64,000 bases of DNA from Rhynochetos jubatus (taxonomy: Eukaryota > Chordata > Aves > Eurypygiformes > Rhynochetidae). The stretch spans positions 37,706,200 to 37,770,199 of the forward strand of contig CM050648.1 of assembly GCA_027574665.1 (NCBI GenBank). The letters are read 5' to 3'. Position 1 is the first letter of the stretch; each line of letters starts with the position of its first letter. Below are positions 48,440 to 62,600 of this stretch, one piece after another. The notes beneath the pieces were generated by a model. That model had not been told where the DNA came from, made no database searches, and worked only from the letters and a program-made list of their open reading frames with translations. Both the position numbers and the translations under genes were made by a program.

Positions 48440-48590
48440 ATGTGGGAAACAGAAATGGCCCTTCTTACAGCACCATCTGCTTACATGGGTTAGGTGTTCT
48501 ACCAAAGCCTTCGCTTCATCTATAAAATATGGGTAAAACACTATATCGCAGGGGGCTGTGAGGCTTAATTTAAACATAAACGAGAGCTCT
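48440..48590 (+). repeat. MIR-type SINE relic
   Basis: The string CTTCATCTATAAAATATGGG followed by CTGTGAGGCTTAATTTAAAC resembles the MIR block 'cctcatctgtaaaatggg ... ttgtgaggattaaat'. The match is diverged, as expected for an ancient amniote SINE. Confidence 0.5.
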
Positions 48591-50575
48591 GGGTTACCTG
48601 GTATAGGAAGTTAAGTGCAAGGTTCTGTCAGTTGAAAATGCAACCTGCTGATAACTGCCGTAATGGCATAAATGGCAAATAAAGTGTGGTGGAATGATAC
48701 ACCCTACATTCCTAACTAGCCCATCAAAGTGCTCTGCTGCAGCGATGAAACTCACGTGCTATTCAGTTCCTCAGAAAATATATTCTCCTCAAACACAGCT
48801 TCACTGCCATGAATTAGGCTCCTGGAAAAAAAAAGATCCTCTCATCAGGACTCTGTACTGCTACCACTGCCTGGAGAAAGACAGGAGTGGAAAGATGAAA
48901 CAGGCCAAAAAATGATCTACAGAAGGCTTTGACAAAAAGGTTTTTTCTCACACATGGCAGCTTTACACAATGCAATAAAGGAATCCCTCATCCCTGTGCT
49001 ACTACAACATCAGCCTCCTTGACAGAGGTTCTTGTGGGCAGTTTCAGCAGAGGACAAGATTCAGCAGGACATGGAAATCAAATGTGTACCCCAGCACAGG
49101 CTGAGGCATACTGGAAGTACAGTCTCTATGGCCACTAAACCCACTCTGTGCTCAAAAAGATATTCTCCAGTCTTCAACCAGTATCCATCCACCTGTTTTA
49201 ACTGAGCATTAAAACAGATCCAACGTCAATATCCAGTACATATCTGTCCTAGACTCTAGGACAGCTTTATCAGACTAACACAAGACTGCAAAGGTGTAAG
49301 TACAGAGCCTTCTACTTCAACAGCGTGGCTGGAAAATGCTCCCTCCTGAGCAGAAAGAAACAAGCACAGCAGAGGTTATGAGTTCTTCTCGCATTTGTCT
49401 TGTGCTCTGCCAGCTGCACGAATCAGGCGCTGGAAGGGTCCAACATGAAGCAGAATCTGATTTAAATGAACCGTACACATAACCATGTGCACTGTCTAAA
49501 AAAAGAAAAATAGTATTAAAATTTTGGTTTCATTTCTCCCTTTCCCACTTCCCTTTCTCAGTTGACAGTCAACCAGCTGGTTAACTGCTCCGAATGTGCA
49601 CACTCATTCCCACGTTTAACCGGTGCTCCCAGCGGAGCACAGTGCAGCCATATGCTACACCACCACTTTTTAATATTGAACCACAGCATGCTGCCACTTC
49701 CGTAAGCTGGTGGCTGCGCTCCGGGTGACAGCATCTGCAGAAGCTCAGCAGAGGCAATCGCTTCACAGAGAAGCAAGATAAAGCTGATAGCTTCTTTCCA
49801 CAGAACACAGGAGGCAAAGGGAGCTGTTGCCTCCACAGAGACAAAATGATCACGACGGATGATGTCTTGCTGTTATGTGGTTCCTGTGTAGCATGACCGT
49901 GCTTTACTTTGGTTTTGCTCCTCCTATGAACGCTTCATATAGATCTTAAAAGGAAAGATAAATATCTGACAATACATGTCAAACTTTTAACCTAACGAGA
50001 ACTTTCAGGAAACTTTTTCCAAACATGTATCAAGCGTGTAGGTTTTTTCTTAACCAAACAACTGAAAACACCCCAGTTCAACAGGCACCTTAGCTAAGCC
50101 ATATGGTAAAAGATGATGAAGTGGAACAGAATACAGCAAGCTGACATTTTCCACAAGGTAACTCCCCTATTTAAAAATGCCCACAATTATTTCTTAAATA
50201 GCATGACCTTTTAAAACAAAAGCACGGACAATTATAATAAAAAAGACAATCTGTAAAACACTTTGGAATATACCTTAAAATATTTTTGTACCATCACTGA
50301 AAGGCTTCAGTAAAGCAAGCAGTCTTTTTGCTCCAACTTTTATGCAAGATAATACCATTAACTACTGAGCAAGGAAAAAACCACACACAGCCAAGCCTTC
50401 ACTTCAGAGCGCTATTTAGTTAAAGATGAATTACTTGACCTTTTGGCAGTGTACAATGGAACAGAAGTCAAAGAAACACAAGTTCTTCCATTCTCTAAAC
50501 AAATTCAGCCCCGTATCTATAAGAAATTACCTTTGTGTTAGACTAGAGCACATTTTTCAGAACAAAATGTTTAAG

Positions 50576-50659
50576 CTAATAAAGCTTCATGGAAGCCTCA
50601 AAGAGGGCCGATAAGTCGTCTTCCGTGTGGGGACGCGGTGATAGTTTAGTCACTCTCTC
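50576..50659 (-). CDS. ADHFE1: ADHFE1 last coding exon with stop
   Basis: It starts in phase 0 with [20 protein letters not shown] and ends EASMKLY then TAG, matching the human C-terminus (ERVTKLAP ... LFEASMKLY). The acceptor is TTTAATCTTGCAG. It has 84 bases. Confidence 0.96.
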   Translation of the reverse strand, partial: ERVTKLSPRPHTEDDLSALFEASMKLY

Positions 50660-53600
50660 CTGCAAGATTAAAGAAAAACTGGATTACAGAAGGTTGCCAG
50701 TAAAATTGATCAAACAGTAGCTGAACTACGTGCCTTTGTACTAATGTCCTTCACAGAGAATAACGAGGTTTTGCAAATACGTAATCAAGTAATTGAGGTT
50801 GAAGCATTATCAACTGTACAGTACTTTCTAGAATACATTAGTTTAAATTCCCTATAATTAAATATACAGAAGCAAGATTAAAATGCAGTTCAGTTGCAAA
50901 GTCAGGTAGTTCAAACACGGGTCGTGTCAGTCACAGATGTCAGTACACTGGTAGGTAGTATCCTGGGAATACAGCCCATTTTAAAATTCATTTGCCAGGT
51001 TTGGAACTAGGAGATCAATTTTTAGGGACCAAGATTTTCAAAATACAACGTCTCTCAAAGCCCAGGAATTGCTACAGATGGGAGGTGTAAACAGTGTTTG
51101 CAACTCAAAACTCCAACAAAAGAGACACAGCAAAGGACTGCAGAGAAACTGCTTAATAAACGGCTGGACACCCTGGAATCAGAAAACAAAATAGTTGTGG
51201 TTGGTCTGCATTTAGATGGTGATTCAACAGAATTTTTGGGTGCTGAAGTCGCATGGACTGAAATGAAGCCCGCGTACACGGTTTACTGCTCTGCTTGACA
51301 GAATAACCACAAAGGCAGGGATGGCAATGCAGAAAAGCCTCTTGCTGCTGAGGATGAGAAGCTGTGTTAGTGTCAGTATTCAGTTACTGCAGAAACACTC
51401 AGCTGAAAGGGCCTAACAATACTGTACTCGTACTGACGGTGAATAGTACTTTTATGCTTTCGACAATCAATAATTTAAACATTTATTGCAAGACTGGGGA
51501 GCGTTACAAACATCTGCAAAGACACTGGCAGGCCTACCCTAGGAATGCATTATCTTCAGATGAATGACGTGTATTTTGGCAAGACGGAGTTTCTCCTGCT
51601 ACAACCTGTTTCAATATCTCCCTCAGGGAAGAGGCTGTCCCAGTAAAAGCTCTAAATTCCCCCCTCCGCCCTTTTCACGTGTGAGGCAGCGGATCTCATT
51701 TGCTGGGGCCTTGCCTCACGCACCAAGTAGGTGCTGGGGAAGGGGCTCCTCCAGCCCCCTGCCTCGGGGGAGAGGCTCGGCTCAGATGCCCCCCCGTGCA
51801 CAGCACACACCGCGGCCGTGTGATGCTGCAGCCGCCCCACTTCCCTCCCAACCCGCGGGGCTGCGACTTGTGGACAGGCTGGATGTGGTTACACAGCAAG
51901 AGAGGCCACCGCACTGTGAACTTAACATGTGCAACACTGGCCCAGGGCGGTGAGGAAGTCAGCCGTGAGATAGGCTCAGCTCGTAATCACGATCGGCCTG
52001 GTGAGCACGGCTTGTGATGAATCTGAAAGGCGCAGCTTTGTGTGCGTAACTTTACCTACACGAGAAGCCTTGCCGGTGCAGCGGTAGCAATCAGATGATA
52101 CCTCTTTCCCTATCCCTGACCGGCACTCCAGCCAAAGAGTCTTCTCTGCAGTTTTGAAACCAAACTGAAAATTCAAACAGCGCTAGGGTAAAAGTATGTT
52201 GCTTTTTTTCAGACTCCCAGTGTGCAAAATGTAACAACTCAGTGCTCAAACACTCAGTAAATTCATCACGCTTGTATTAGGACACTCTGGGCCAAATCAG
52301 TTTTACAGCTGTGATTTGCAGCTGTGATCCAGGGCAGGCTGGATGAGGCTTTGAGCAACCTGACCTAGTGGAGGGTGTCCCTCATGACAGGAGACGATCA
52401 CCCTGACAGACTGAAGCATTTCCCAGCTCTATTGACAGAAGGCTGCCAACGGCTGCTCCTCCTGTATGCCTCGATGCAGAGGCACCAGCACACCCTCTGC
52501 ACAAGCCTGCTGATGTTTGTTGGTGTCCAGGTGACAAGGCTCCCCCACCTCATCCAGCCTGACTCAGTGCATGCTGGTATAGTGCCCAAAATGAGCAACT
52601 CGTGGCTCATCGGTGCTTCAGGCCCATTGTAGCTGCCTCTGGGATGTCTGCAGGGGATGGGTGAGCTAGAGAACAGCCCTTCCACCACCTCTTCTTTGCA
52701 GTCCTCCCCATATCCCCTTGGACACCATCGCAGGGCCAGCCGCCTTAGACCTTGGGATGGCATCTTCTTTGCTAGACTCACTGCTGTCTGTAAATAGCAT
52801 CAATTTCAACAGACTCACTTAGGAAAATAAAATTCTCTTTTAACTTCAAGTATAAATGTTCATCCTAGTGGAGTTCCCACTCCGAAGCTGGCAGTTACAG
52901 TAGATTAGCTTTGCTTTCCTGCAGCCTGCACTTCACCCCGCACACTTATTGGTGCAGTGATGACCACTACACTGCCGTGCCAACGGAAACGGGCCAGTGC
53001 CGTATTCCAAAGAAAAGCTACTGCAAGATGAAAAGGAAAAATATACCCACGATTAAACTGTACGGACTACCTCAGCGGGTAATAACGGACTATTAAGGAA
53101 CACTAATACATTTTCATCATGCTACATCTCATACACAAAAATGAAGTTTGAGAAACTATTAGGTCATCTCATTTTACACAGCACAATTAATCATCGATGC
53201 TGTGAGACGACAGTAAATGAATTAGAAGTCAATTTGAGCTAAGCTAACAAACAAAAAACCCTTTAATATCTTTTGGTGAAGGACCTTCCCCCTTGCCCAG
53301 CTATGCAAAAACATGCCTTTAATGAGATGTTGTGGTTGTGATGACCCAAACCCAGTTGTTTCAAAGGACCATATTTATGAAAACAAACCTCCAAACCCCC
53401 GTAACAATTTACATCCATAACCTATTTGATTTGGCGCTCAGAGACCTTAGTTTTCTTCCTGGCTTTGCCACTGCTCTCTTGTGTGCAGTCCTAAACAGTT
53501 GCACCTCTGTGTCATTTTCTGAGGTATAAAATAGGAATATTAATATTTGCCCTCTGTTACAAGTTGCTCCAAGATATTTGAATGAGAAGAACTAGGCATG

Positions 53601-56600
53601 GTAAGAGGCACTGCTGTAAAAACCTTTCAGCCTACTAAATTCTCATTTTCTCGGTAGTGTTTATTTCCCTTGCCAGTCGGTGGAAATAAATCCTAAGTAG
53701 ACAGAAGAGTCCATAGCATATGAATCAAAGTGTCTTTTTACAAGGAAGATACTGGGGTTTGCTTTTGGAATGGTGGGTTGTTTTTTGCAGTGTCTTTATG
53801 AGCACTGAAACAATAAAAGGTATTACAAGTTTAATCTGTATCATCCCAGGGGACCTTATTTCACATTCTGATGGGGGTCAGTGGAACAAAAAAGCCATCT
53901 GGGTAGAAAAGTGCAATTTCTCAATATGGAAAAGTTTAATGCAAAGTCAGCTTGATCGTTCTTACCAGACAGCACTTGGTATTACGGCTTTACCTATAAC
54001 TCATCATGCGTACATAATTAACAGAGATAGTTATGAAAAAGCAGTGTCTTCTACAAAGATCAAAGGCCTATGAAAAACATCCTCTTTTTTAAAAATGTGA
54101 CGTTTCAAAGCGTGACCGAACCCAGCACAACCCCAAAACCAAACATCTAGCCATTCTTCCTGAATCCATGTGAAGAACAGACTGCAGCATGCACTCTGTC
54201 TCGCTGAAAAGAAAAACCTAAACTGTGCAGAGATACAACACACAGTCGACTATCCATAATTTTCTTCATTTTAATTTTTTTCATGTAGGACTAGAAATAA
54301 GATTTGCCTGAAAAGAAACACTTTCATTTTTTCAAAAACCTGTTCTGTTTTATTTGACGAAGAGTTTTGCTTTCTGTCTTACCTGCGGCAGAGTGCCTTT
54401 GACTAACGCAGGGATGTCTGCTTTAGAATAACCAAGTGCAGCTAAGCCATCATCAACATTCAGATCAAATAGGAATTTCCGGAGCGTGTCTGCCAAAATA
54501 AACCCCGCATCTTTGATTCTGGCAGTGCGGATGTCAGCTCCTAAAATAAGACATAATGCCTTGACTGTAGGGTGGAGAGAGCGGAGGAAGCCCGTTCTGG
54601 ACTTAATTTAATCATAATATCAGCTGAATACATATCCATACATAACAGTCACAGCTCTAAAAGCAACATGAGGTAAAAAGAGGAATCACTCTTCATTTTA
54701 CAGTTGGAATAGTTTGTAAAAAATGAAATAAAACAAGATCAGGAGAAGCAGGTAACTGCCGCCAGAAAGACTAACTGCCACATGAGGTTAACTTCCTTTC
54801 CCGCTGTGCTTACAGGGAGAAGCACTTTTCAGTCTGACTAACTGCTGGGAGGAACGAAGCGAAGGCATGAACGTCAATGGTATTTATTTTTCTGGACGGT
54901 GTGCCAAACGCTAATTTTATTTTAAGGCCTTGAGTTTGCTGACATCTAGAGGACATGGAAACCACTGAGCGTTCTCTTCAAGTACACATGTAGGCTGCGA
55001 AAGAGAGGAGATGGCAGGGCAGTGTCCAAGGGGTTAAGGCAATCTTAAACTTAATGGTGTTTGAATACGTGCTGACTTGTGTAGGGTAACGCAGAAGTGA
55101 CGATGGGGAACTGGTGTCTTTGCAACATCTACGGAACGGTAATGAACGCGTCAATACATAACAAAAGATTACCAGTATTGCTCATGGAATACCTTGCTTC
55201 CCTTCCTTCAATCAACGGTCAGGACGTATGTAAAAGTAATGATAAAACCATGTCCAGCCAGAAGACACAGGTTCCCCCATATGATTTCAAAGTAAGCCGA
55301 GCTAAATCTGTTCTCTGTGTAACCTCAATGATGTTACACCAGAACTATGTTAGGTCCCAGTGCCATAGTGAGGGATGAGTAAGAGCACAACACAGCTACG
55401 GGAAAAATATTTTCTGTGATCGTCACGCAGTTCAGTGCAATATTCAAAAGGGGTTAAGTGAACAGGAGACCAACAAGCTCATTTGAGGAGCTCAGATACT
55501 AGCATAGCAAGACTGCCAGTGCTGTAGAAGATAATATCTGGGAGGAACTGATAAATAAGGTATGCCAGAGTCTTGCACGAAGTCTTATGCTGTTGGGATT
55601 ATGCCATGCAGGCTGAGTTTATCCTGGGTTTTGCTGCAGAGGACTAATTGGGACATAAATCCAGTATCTGCAGCTAGTAAAATAAAAGGGAAATGGAGGC
55701 ATGGAAAAAATGATAGTAAACGTGAAGGGCAGTTTTACAATAGTGCTTCAGTTCTAGTACTTTCTTTTTCCTGAAACTAAAGGATACATCAGTCTTAGGT
55801 TGCACTTAGAAAATTTCTGGCCACACACACACCTATTTCAACTGTTTAAGAATCCACCCAGTGAGGTATTAAGCTTTTTCTGGCTGTACCCAAACTCACA
55901 GCTGTACATATACACAACATAACTATTTAGTAATCTGCTTCATATCATAAAATACCTTCTCAGTCATTGCATTTGGCAACTTGACAGATTTGAATCAGCT
56001 ACTGTAGTCAGTTGGTCTCTGGACTGGAATCAGAAGTAAATATCCCAGCTGGGAATTAACAAATTCAATTCCACGTGACATGTTTTCAGCAGTCTCCTTA
56101 CAGCAAGGCAGACAATAATGTAGTTTAAATTTCTACTGAGAAAGTTAACAGAGCTTTTGGAGACAATTTATGGCATTAGTTCATACCACAAAACCTAAAG
56201 AAACTGCTTTTCAACCCCTTGTTTTAAAATCAAGGAGCCAGAGTTCAAATTCTGTCGTATGCTGGGCTGGCCAGTTATCCAGAAAGATTTTCTTAGTCTA
56301 CTTTGAGTTGTGTATTATTGCTGTAGGAACACAGACATGTTGTAGCTTAGTATATGATTCCAACTAGGTTTGTGTTCTGGTTTTGACAGTAAGCAGGACT
56401 GCATACTTTGGACTAAGGCTGAACAAACCTCACAGCCCACATTTATAAAATAAACACATTTTTCCCCCAGTGTAGTTTTTCTGATCATGTTGTTTTACAA
56501 CCTCCTTAAAATAGTGTGATAATTTCATTGTCTATATAAAAGTCCCACTCCTTGAAAACCACAATGCTTTCACATTACTTACACAAGGAAGTCACACATG

Positions 56601-59600
56601 TGACTGGATCGCTGTGACTGGCACGCAGAAGGCTGACCACACAAGGGACTGAACGCAAATTGTCCAAATACCGGGAGAGTTGCCCTAACCACTTTCTCTC
56701 TGCGCTCTACACTGCTGCACACGTGACTGTGATATTGCTCTCTAGACAGCACGGGTATTAGCAGCAATTTAGCTACAACACAGAGTCTAGTGCAGACAAA
56801 AAAGCCTGACCTTACCTATAAATAAATTAGCCCACTGCAGAGCCATGCTGTCACAGGTAGACTGCTAACAGCTCCAAGGTTACCTCACTGACAGCTAGTT
56901 TATTACGCACAGTCATGCTGGGGATGCAGTGAAGAGGTATCCTTTCTCCCAGACACCTTCCGGTAACGGGTTGCACAGGTAACAAAGCACTGTATGAAAA
57001 GGTAACCTTTAAATGAGCTGCCAGCTTGCAGCATTTACTTTTATTCCGCTAAGAAGTGGAAAAGGCCACTTGGTTCATTAACCCACTTCTCAGCTATCAC
57101 AGATGCGTCCACCGAATAGCTACTCCATGCCTTCCCTTGACATCGGCCACTGAGAAATCCCAACGCCTACAAACAAGCTTAGGCCAACATTAGAAAGACC
57201 GAAACCCACAGTTGTGTGCCACGGAAAAAGAGGAAGAGCGATTCAGAAGATCACTCTGTCCTAATTCATTGCCACAGCAGGGAATTTGTCAGGAAAATGC
57301 TTTCTTTTAGCTAACAGATGCATCTGAGTACTGTTTTGGTTTATGGTATTTACTCTAAAGAATCTACTCTCCATTAAGCACCAAGAGAGATGCCAATCAC
57401 AGCTACTCCTTCCTGATTCATAACAGATCTGCAGTTACCTTCAGCTGTCCAGTTTTCCAGCAAAGAAGCAGATTTCTCCAGCTTGCTTCCCTAACTACAT
57501 CAGCCAGTATAAAAATTTAGTATTATTCCACCTAAGTTTATGTGTAACTCAGTCTCCAGAATATTGTTTTTAAAACTTAAAAACCCTGCAACAACCAACT
57601 ACAATTGCTTGCATGCAGGTGTTTTTTTTTCCCTCTCAGACATGTGGGAAATAATTCTGTTTGTATGAGTAAGTTGTATCCACAGAGATTCCTACCTAGT
57701 ATCTCTGCAGCTTCCAAGTGCCGCTCAGGATGTATCTGTGCCGTGAAAGCAAACACTGCTGGGGATGTCAGCACCACAGAAAGGCCATGTGGCTGGGGAA
57801 AAAAAAAAAAACAAAACAGAAAAAAAGAATAAAATCACATCAACAGGACATGTACTTTCAACTTCAATGTGCTTTAAGGCTTAGTAATGTGAGATAACAG
57901 AGAACTGAAACGTACAATACAAAGATAAACCAAGTTTTACCACTAAAGAGTGATCCACATTATAATCCTTTGGTTTATAAGTTTTCACCAAACCAGAAAT
58001 AGGGTAAGACATTCCATGGCTGGAACAGAGAGTAGAGAGAAAGTGGTTAGGGCAGCTCTCCCGGTATTTGGAAAATTTGCGTTCAGCGCCTCATGCGGTC
58101 AGTCTTCTGCAAGTCTCTTAGGCACAGATACTCAGAAGGTTTTTGGGTACAGGTACGGTATGGATATTAGGTACAAAACAACCCTCATCCCTCTGCACCT
58201 CAGGGACTTAGCTGTGAAAACCAGCACCTCCTTACTTTGTGAGGATGAAGTTAGATGCTCGCAAAGATGCTCAGTTACTAAAGTAATGCAGATATCCCTA
58301 CCTGATCACACTGTTTGAGCAAAACAAACATTAATTTTAAAGTATAATTAAAGAGTGGATTTGCTCAAACAAAAGGAATGAAGGGAAGGTCTCTGATGAG
58401 AACGACTGCTAATAACTTCCCCACACAATTCAGGCTGAGGCTTTGCTTCGCAGAGATATTCACCCATATGAACCTACATTGCTTGCAATATTAATTACAG
58501 CTCATTTCAGCTTGCTGAACACCTACTCCCTAGACAAACCTACAGACAATTGCATCAGTTCAGGAATGGCACAAGATTACCTCATTGCTGTCTCACTGCA
58601 CAACCGCTGGCCGGAAATCCAACATTTTAAATGCCACTGATGGGGTGTTTTTTTCCTAGCTATGTTTTTTACTATCAAGGAAGGTAAAGGTGGCCATGTT
58701 TTGTAATATTCACATGATTTGAGTACCACAAGCCAGAATACACAATCCTCACACACATAAATGCCAAGAGCCCATCAATTTCTCACAACACACGGCTTCC
58801 CCTCCATCACAGCCCAGGCTACAATGTCTTACCAGCTATTCAGCAACAAAGATTCAGATTGTCTTCAACAATCTGAAACAAACACTAGCTAGAAGCTGAC
58901 CTTGGATGGGGTTAACATTTTTCTGTACTCACCAGAGATGAACGCCAGCATTGCCAAAGCCAATACCAGCAAAAGCACTTGCTAGGTGCATGTTGGCTCT
59001 TGCTTCACGGTCTTCAGGGTTTCTGATGGCTCTGTGTACCATGGAGACAATGGTACCAGTGAATTCACAGACGGATCGGAAATTCAGGATGGAGAAGGGA
59101 GAGGGCTTCTTTATGGACAGATATACAAAAACCTCTAAGATAAGCTGAGATAAAAATGCTGGAAATAGGATCAATTCACACTTTAGTCACCACAGAGCAA
59201 TCCTGCTCTGGATCAGTAAGTAGATCAAACTGGTTCAGAGAAGGGCAAGTTTCCTTTCACTGTTCTGAAAACTGAGTAAATAGAATGCATTTATCCATAT
59301 TCACCTCAGTGGTGGTTAAAAAAAATCTACTTAGAAGCACTGGCTAATCCTATGTACAGCTCCAAGATCACTCCAGCTTTCTCACCATCTCATTAGGTGG
59401 TGGACCCCACCACCTGTGTGGACAGGGTTCCTTGCCTTCCTACGCATCAGACTGCTTTTGTAGGTTGACAACACGGAGAAACAAGTCTCCTGAATAAGAT
59501 TCCACAGGAACAATAAACAACTACTTTGACTAGTTAGGTACTGTAAAAAGTCTTTTACAAAAAAACCCACACTGATCTTTAATAGAAGTGCACACGGTAT

Positions 59601-62600
59601 ACAAAAGCTCTACACAGGCTAAAACTTTACTGGTAGGGACCAAAACCAACTCCCAGTTAAGTTGAAAATCTGAATTGAAAGCCTCCTAAGTATGAGCTAG
59701 TTTCAGTAAATGCATGATTTTGCACATTTGTGAGTACATGTGGTTACCTGCTTGATGGATGTATCCAGTATCTTAATTTACACTGAAGGTCACAGAAATT
59801 ACACCAGTATTATTTCATTCACTGTTGCACATTCCCCACATACGGTCATAGAAAGAGGATTCTTGAAAAAATATGTGAATGCTGCTCCCATATTAACTGA
59901 GCAGCTTGAAATACCTTTACCTGAGGACTTATAAAATAGATTCACAGAGGCACTAAAAAGCTACCTCCTCAAACAACATAGTAACCCTTATTTCCAATTT
60001 TATTTGAAAAAAATGTTGTTTTATTTAAGAGAAATCCAGAGTAGAAAATGAAGGCTTAGGTAATAATTTGCCTTATTTCAGCCTAAAATTCTAAGCGTCC
60101 CTTTTTGGGCACTGAAGACCGAACATACTGCAAGGGGGGTGGCTGCTAAACCTATTACCTTTTCAAATATTTAGCCACAATGCGCAGAGCATGAAGAGCC
60201 CAGACATCACTGATGGGGTTGCTGCCTTGGTAAGCTGGTCGGTTGATGGGATTTGAAGGGCAGGGACCGCGCATGTTGTAAGGAAGAGCGGTGTACGATT
60301 CTAGAGCATGGCTAAAAGAAAGATGAAAAATCAAATTGTTTAAGTGGGAGAGCTCCGTTTTACTGCCTTGCCCTCCTTTGCATGCACATTCTTATTTATT
60401 TCTGGTGATTAACAGTTGCCAAAAATAGAAATACATCCTCATAAACAACCGGGAGAATGCTGGGCGGGCACCTCCACAGCACGTCGCTCTCCACAAACGC
60501 ACAGGGGCGATCCAAACAGTCACAATCTATCAGCTCACACCACGCTGTTCCATCACAGACACTGCAGTTCAGGATACTTCGCCAAGCTTGAGATACCACA
60601 CAGTTTCAGTATACATCCATTACTTTAATATACACAGCACCCAGAAGCAAAGCCAACTCTGGCCCTCCGAATAGAAACTTCCATGCATTTCGTGCAGTTA
60701 ACAGCTGTGGGTTTAAGATGAGGAAAATTCTGTGTCAAGCGAAAAGGAAATCATGACAGAGGTTCCAAAGATGGTCATAACTGGGCTAAGACTGCCAATA
60801 TCCCACAGGCCTTCATAAGTTTTGTTGACACGTGGCGGCTTTTATTAGAAAATCCTTGTTCTCCATTCCCTGTTATGTCTGAGACACACTAAACGCTGTC
60901 ACAATTGTGATTAATCATCTACATGAACTCTTAAAAAGGGACACCTGTACTCTCTTCCCTGACAACCACCACCCTGGAAGCAAACGGTTTCTTCAATGCA
61001 CTGCAAAAAAACACTAAAAACATTAAAATTTCTGCAAATGAGTGACTTGTTTCCGTACATTCTGAGGGAGGTAGTGAGATTCAGTAAGAGGAATGCGGAA
61101 CAGAGACCACCTTAACAAGAACAGGAAAGGGAGAAAGAAAGATCATCATCCTTTTCTGCTCCTAAAATACATTTTTTCTCCATCACAGTAGAAGTACATA
61201 ACTAATAAATTCAAGTAGTGGCCTAACACAGAAAACTCACCAAAGCACATCAAAGCCACTGTTGGCCACGATTCGCTCAGGCATAGACAGTGTGTGTAAA
61301 GGATCAATAATACCTAATGTTGGCTTAATGGCTCTTGAAGCAATTCCTGCAATATGTAAGTGAGGAAAATGAGTTAAAGATCTTCTTGCAACAAAACAGG
61401 ACAAGCTTATTGTCAAAAACATAACAATAATGAGGGGAAATTATTTGAAACTATATAGATAAAAGGAAAGGGAGAGAAGGGAGAGTAAAAAGTATGAATG
61501 TATGTCTTGTGATGATGAAATCCCTGTAAGAGTTACAAGATTTGAGACTTCTGCCTGAAGAGAGTTATACCAGAGAATGTTCTCTCTCCATCTGTAACCT
61601 TAGAACCATAGAATGCTTTGTGTTGGAAGGGACCTTAAAGCCCATCCAGTTCCAACCCCCCTGCCATGGGCAGGGACACCCTCCACTAGACCAGGTTGCT
61701 CAAAGCCTCATCCAGCCTGGCCTTGAACACTTCCAGGGATGGGGCATCCACAGCTTCTCTGGGCAACCTGTTCCAGTGCCTCACCACCCTCTCCAGGAAG
61801 AATTTCTTCCTGATATCCAATCTAAATCTCCCCACTTTCAATTTAAAAGCATTACTCCTTATCCTGTCACTACAGGCCATTGTAAAAAGTCCCCCCCTGC
61901 CTTTCTTGCAGGCCCCTTCAGGCACTGGAAAGTGCTATAAGGTCTCCCTGGAGCCTTCTCTTCTCCAGGCTGAACTAGCCCAACTCTTCCTTCCCTGAGC
62001 AGCCTACACTTTCAAAACATCTGTGCTGAATGGCACCTGCAATGGTATTCTGAGATGTGTATCTTGTGTGAGCAATCAGAGCAACCAACAAGATTGGTTT
62101 GTGTCTACAATCAATTGCTATTGCCAATTGCTGTCTTCAGCATCTGGAACAACCGTGCCTCCATATTTTGGTTAAGGGGGCACAGATGTAGCTTTGAGAG
62201 AGACAGACAGGCAGACAGACAGACACAGACTTGCTGACTATATATAAACCAGAAAACTCTGAGCTAAGGTCAGAACTCTTAGCACACCCATTTGTGTCCC
62301 AAATACTGTAGACTGTGTGGCATATAAAATCCACATGTTTAGAAGCGAAACCTCAAAACAGCTACGAAGCTTAAGATGACATTTTAGCCCTAATCTTTAT
62401 TTGCCAGGGATGTCTTTATTTCCCAGGGATGAAAAGGCCAAAGGAAGACAGTGCCCTCTCACTTGCACAGCATCTCAGGCCCGAGGTTTCAAAAGTCAGG
62501 AAAAGGAACATTTGGTTGCAATTACACAACGAAGAAACAAAAGTCTTAAAAGCAGAAAGAAAAATACAGAGGAAATAAGGAACAGTTGGGTGACCCTGAA

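Larger units (their letters stand above)
37640..50575. other. Region between VXN start and ADHFE1 stop
   Basis: This holds the VXN promoter side on the left and the ADHFE1 3' UTR on the right; neither boundary can be fixed. I see no protein gene. Motif clusters lie at 38535-38575 and 38985-39235. A CR1 tail is at 47646-47846, a MIR relic near 48440-48590, a tRNA-like B box near 42003 and a G-rich tract near 42985-43023. Confidence 0.6.
50660..54382 (-). other. ADHFE1: ADHFE1 last intron
   Basis: A 3.7 kb intron. It contains a GC-rich stretch at 51640-51880, a short CR1 remnant at 52328-52395 and a MIR relic near 53430-53630. No coding sequence is supported. Confidence 0.85.

Noticed and set aside
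51564..52017. GC-rich open frames in the last ADHFE1 intron
   Set aside because: Frames on both strands, no domain, no splice context. Composition effect.
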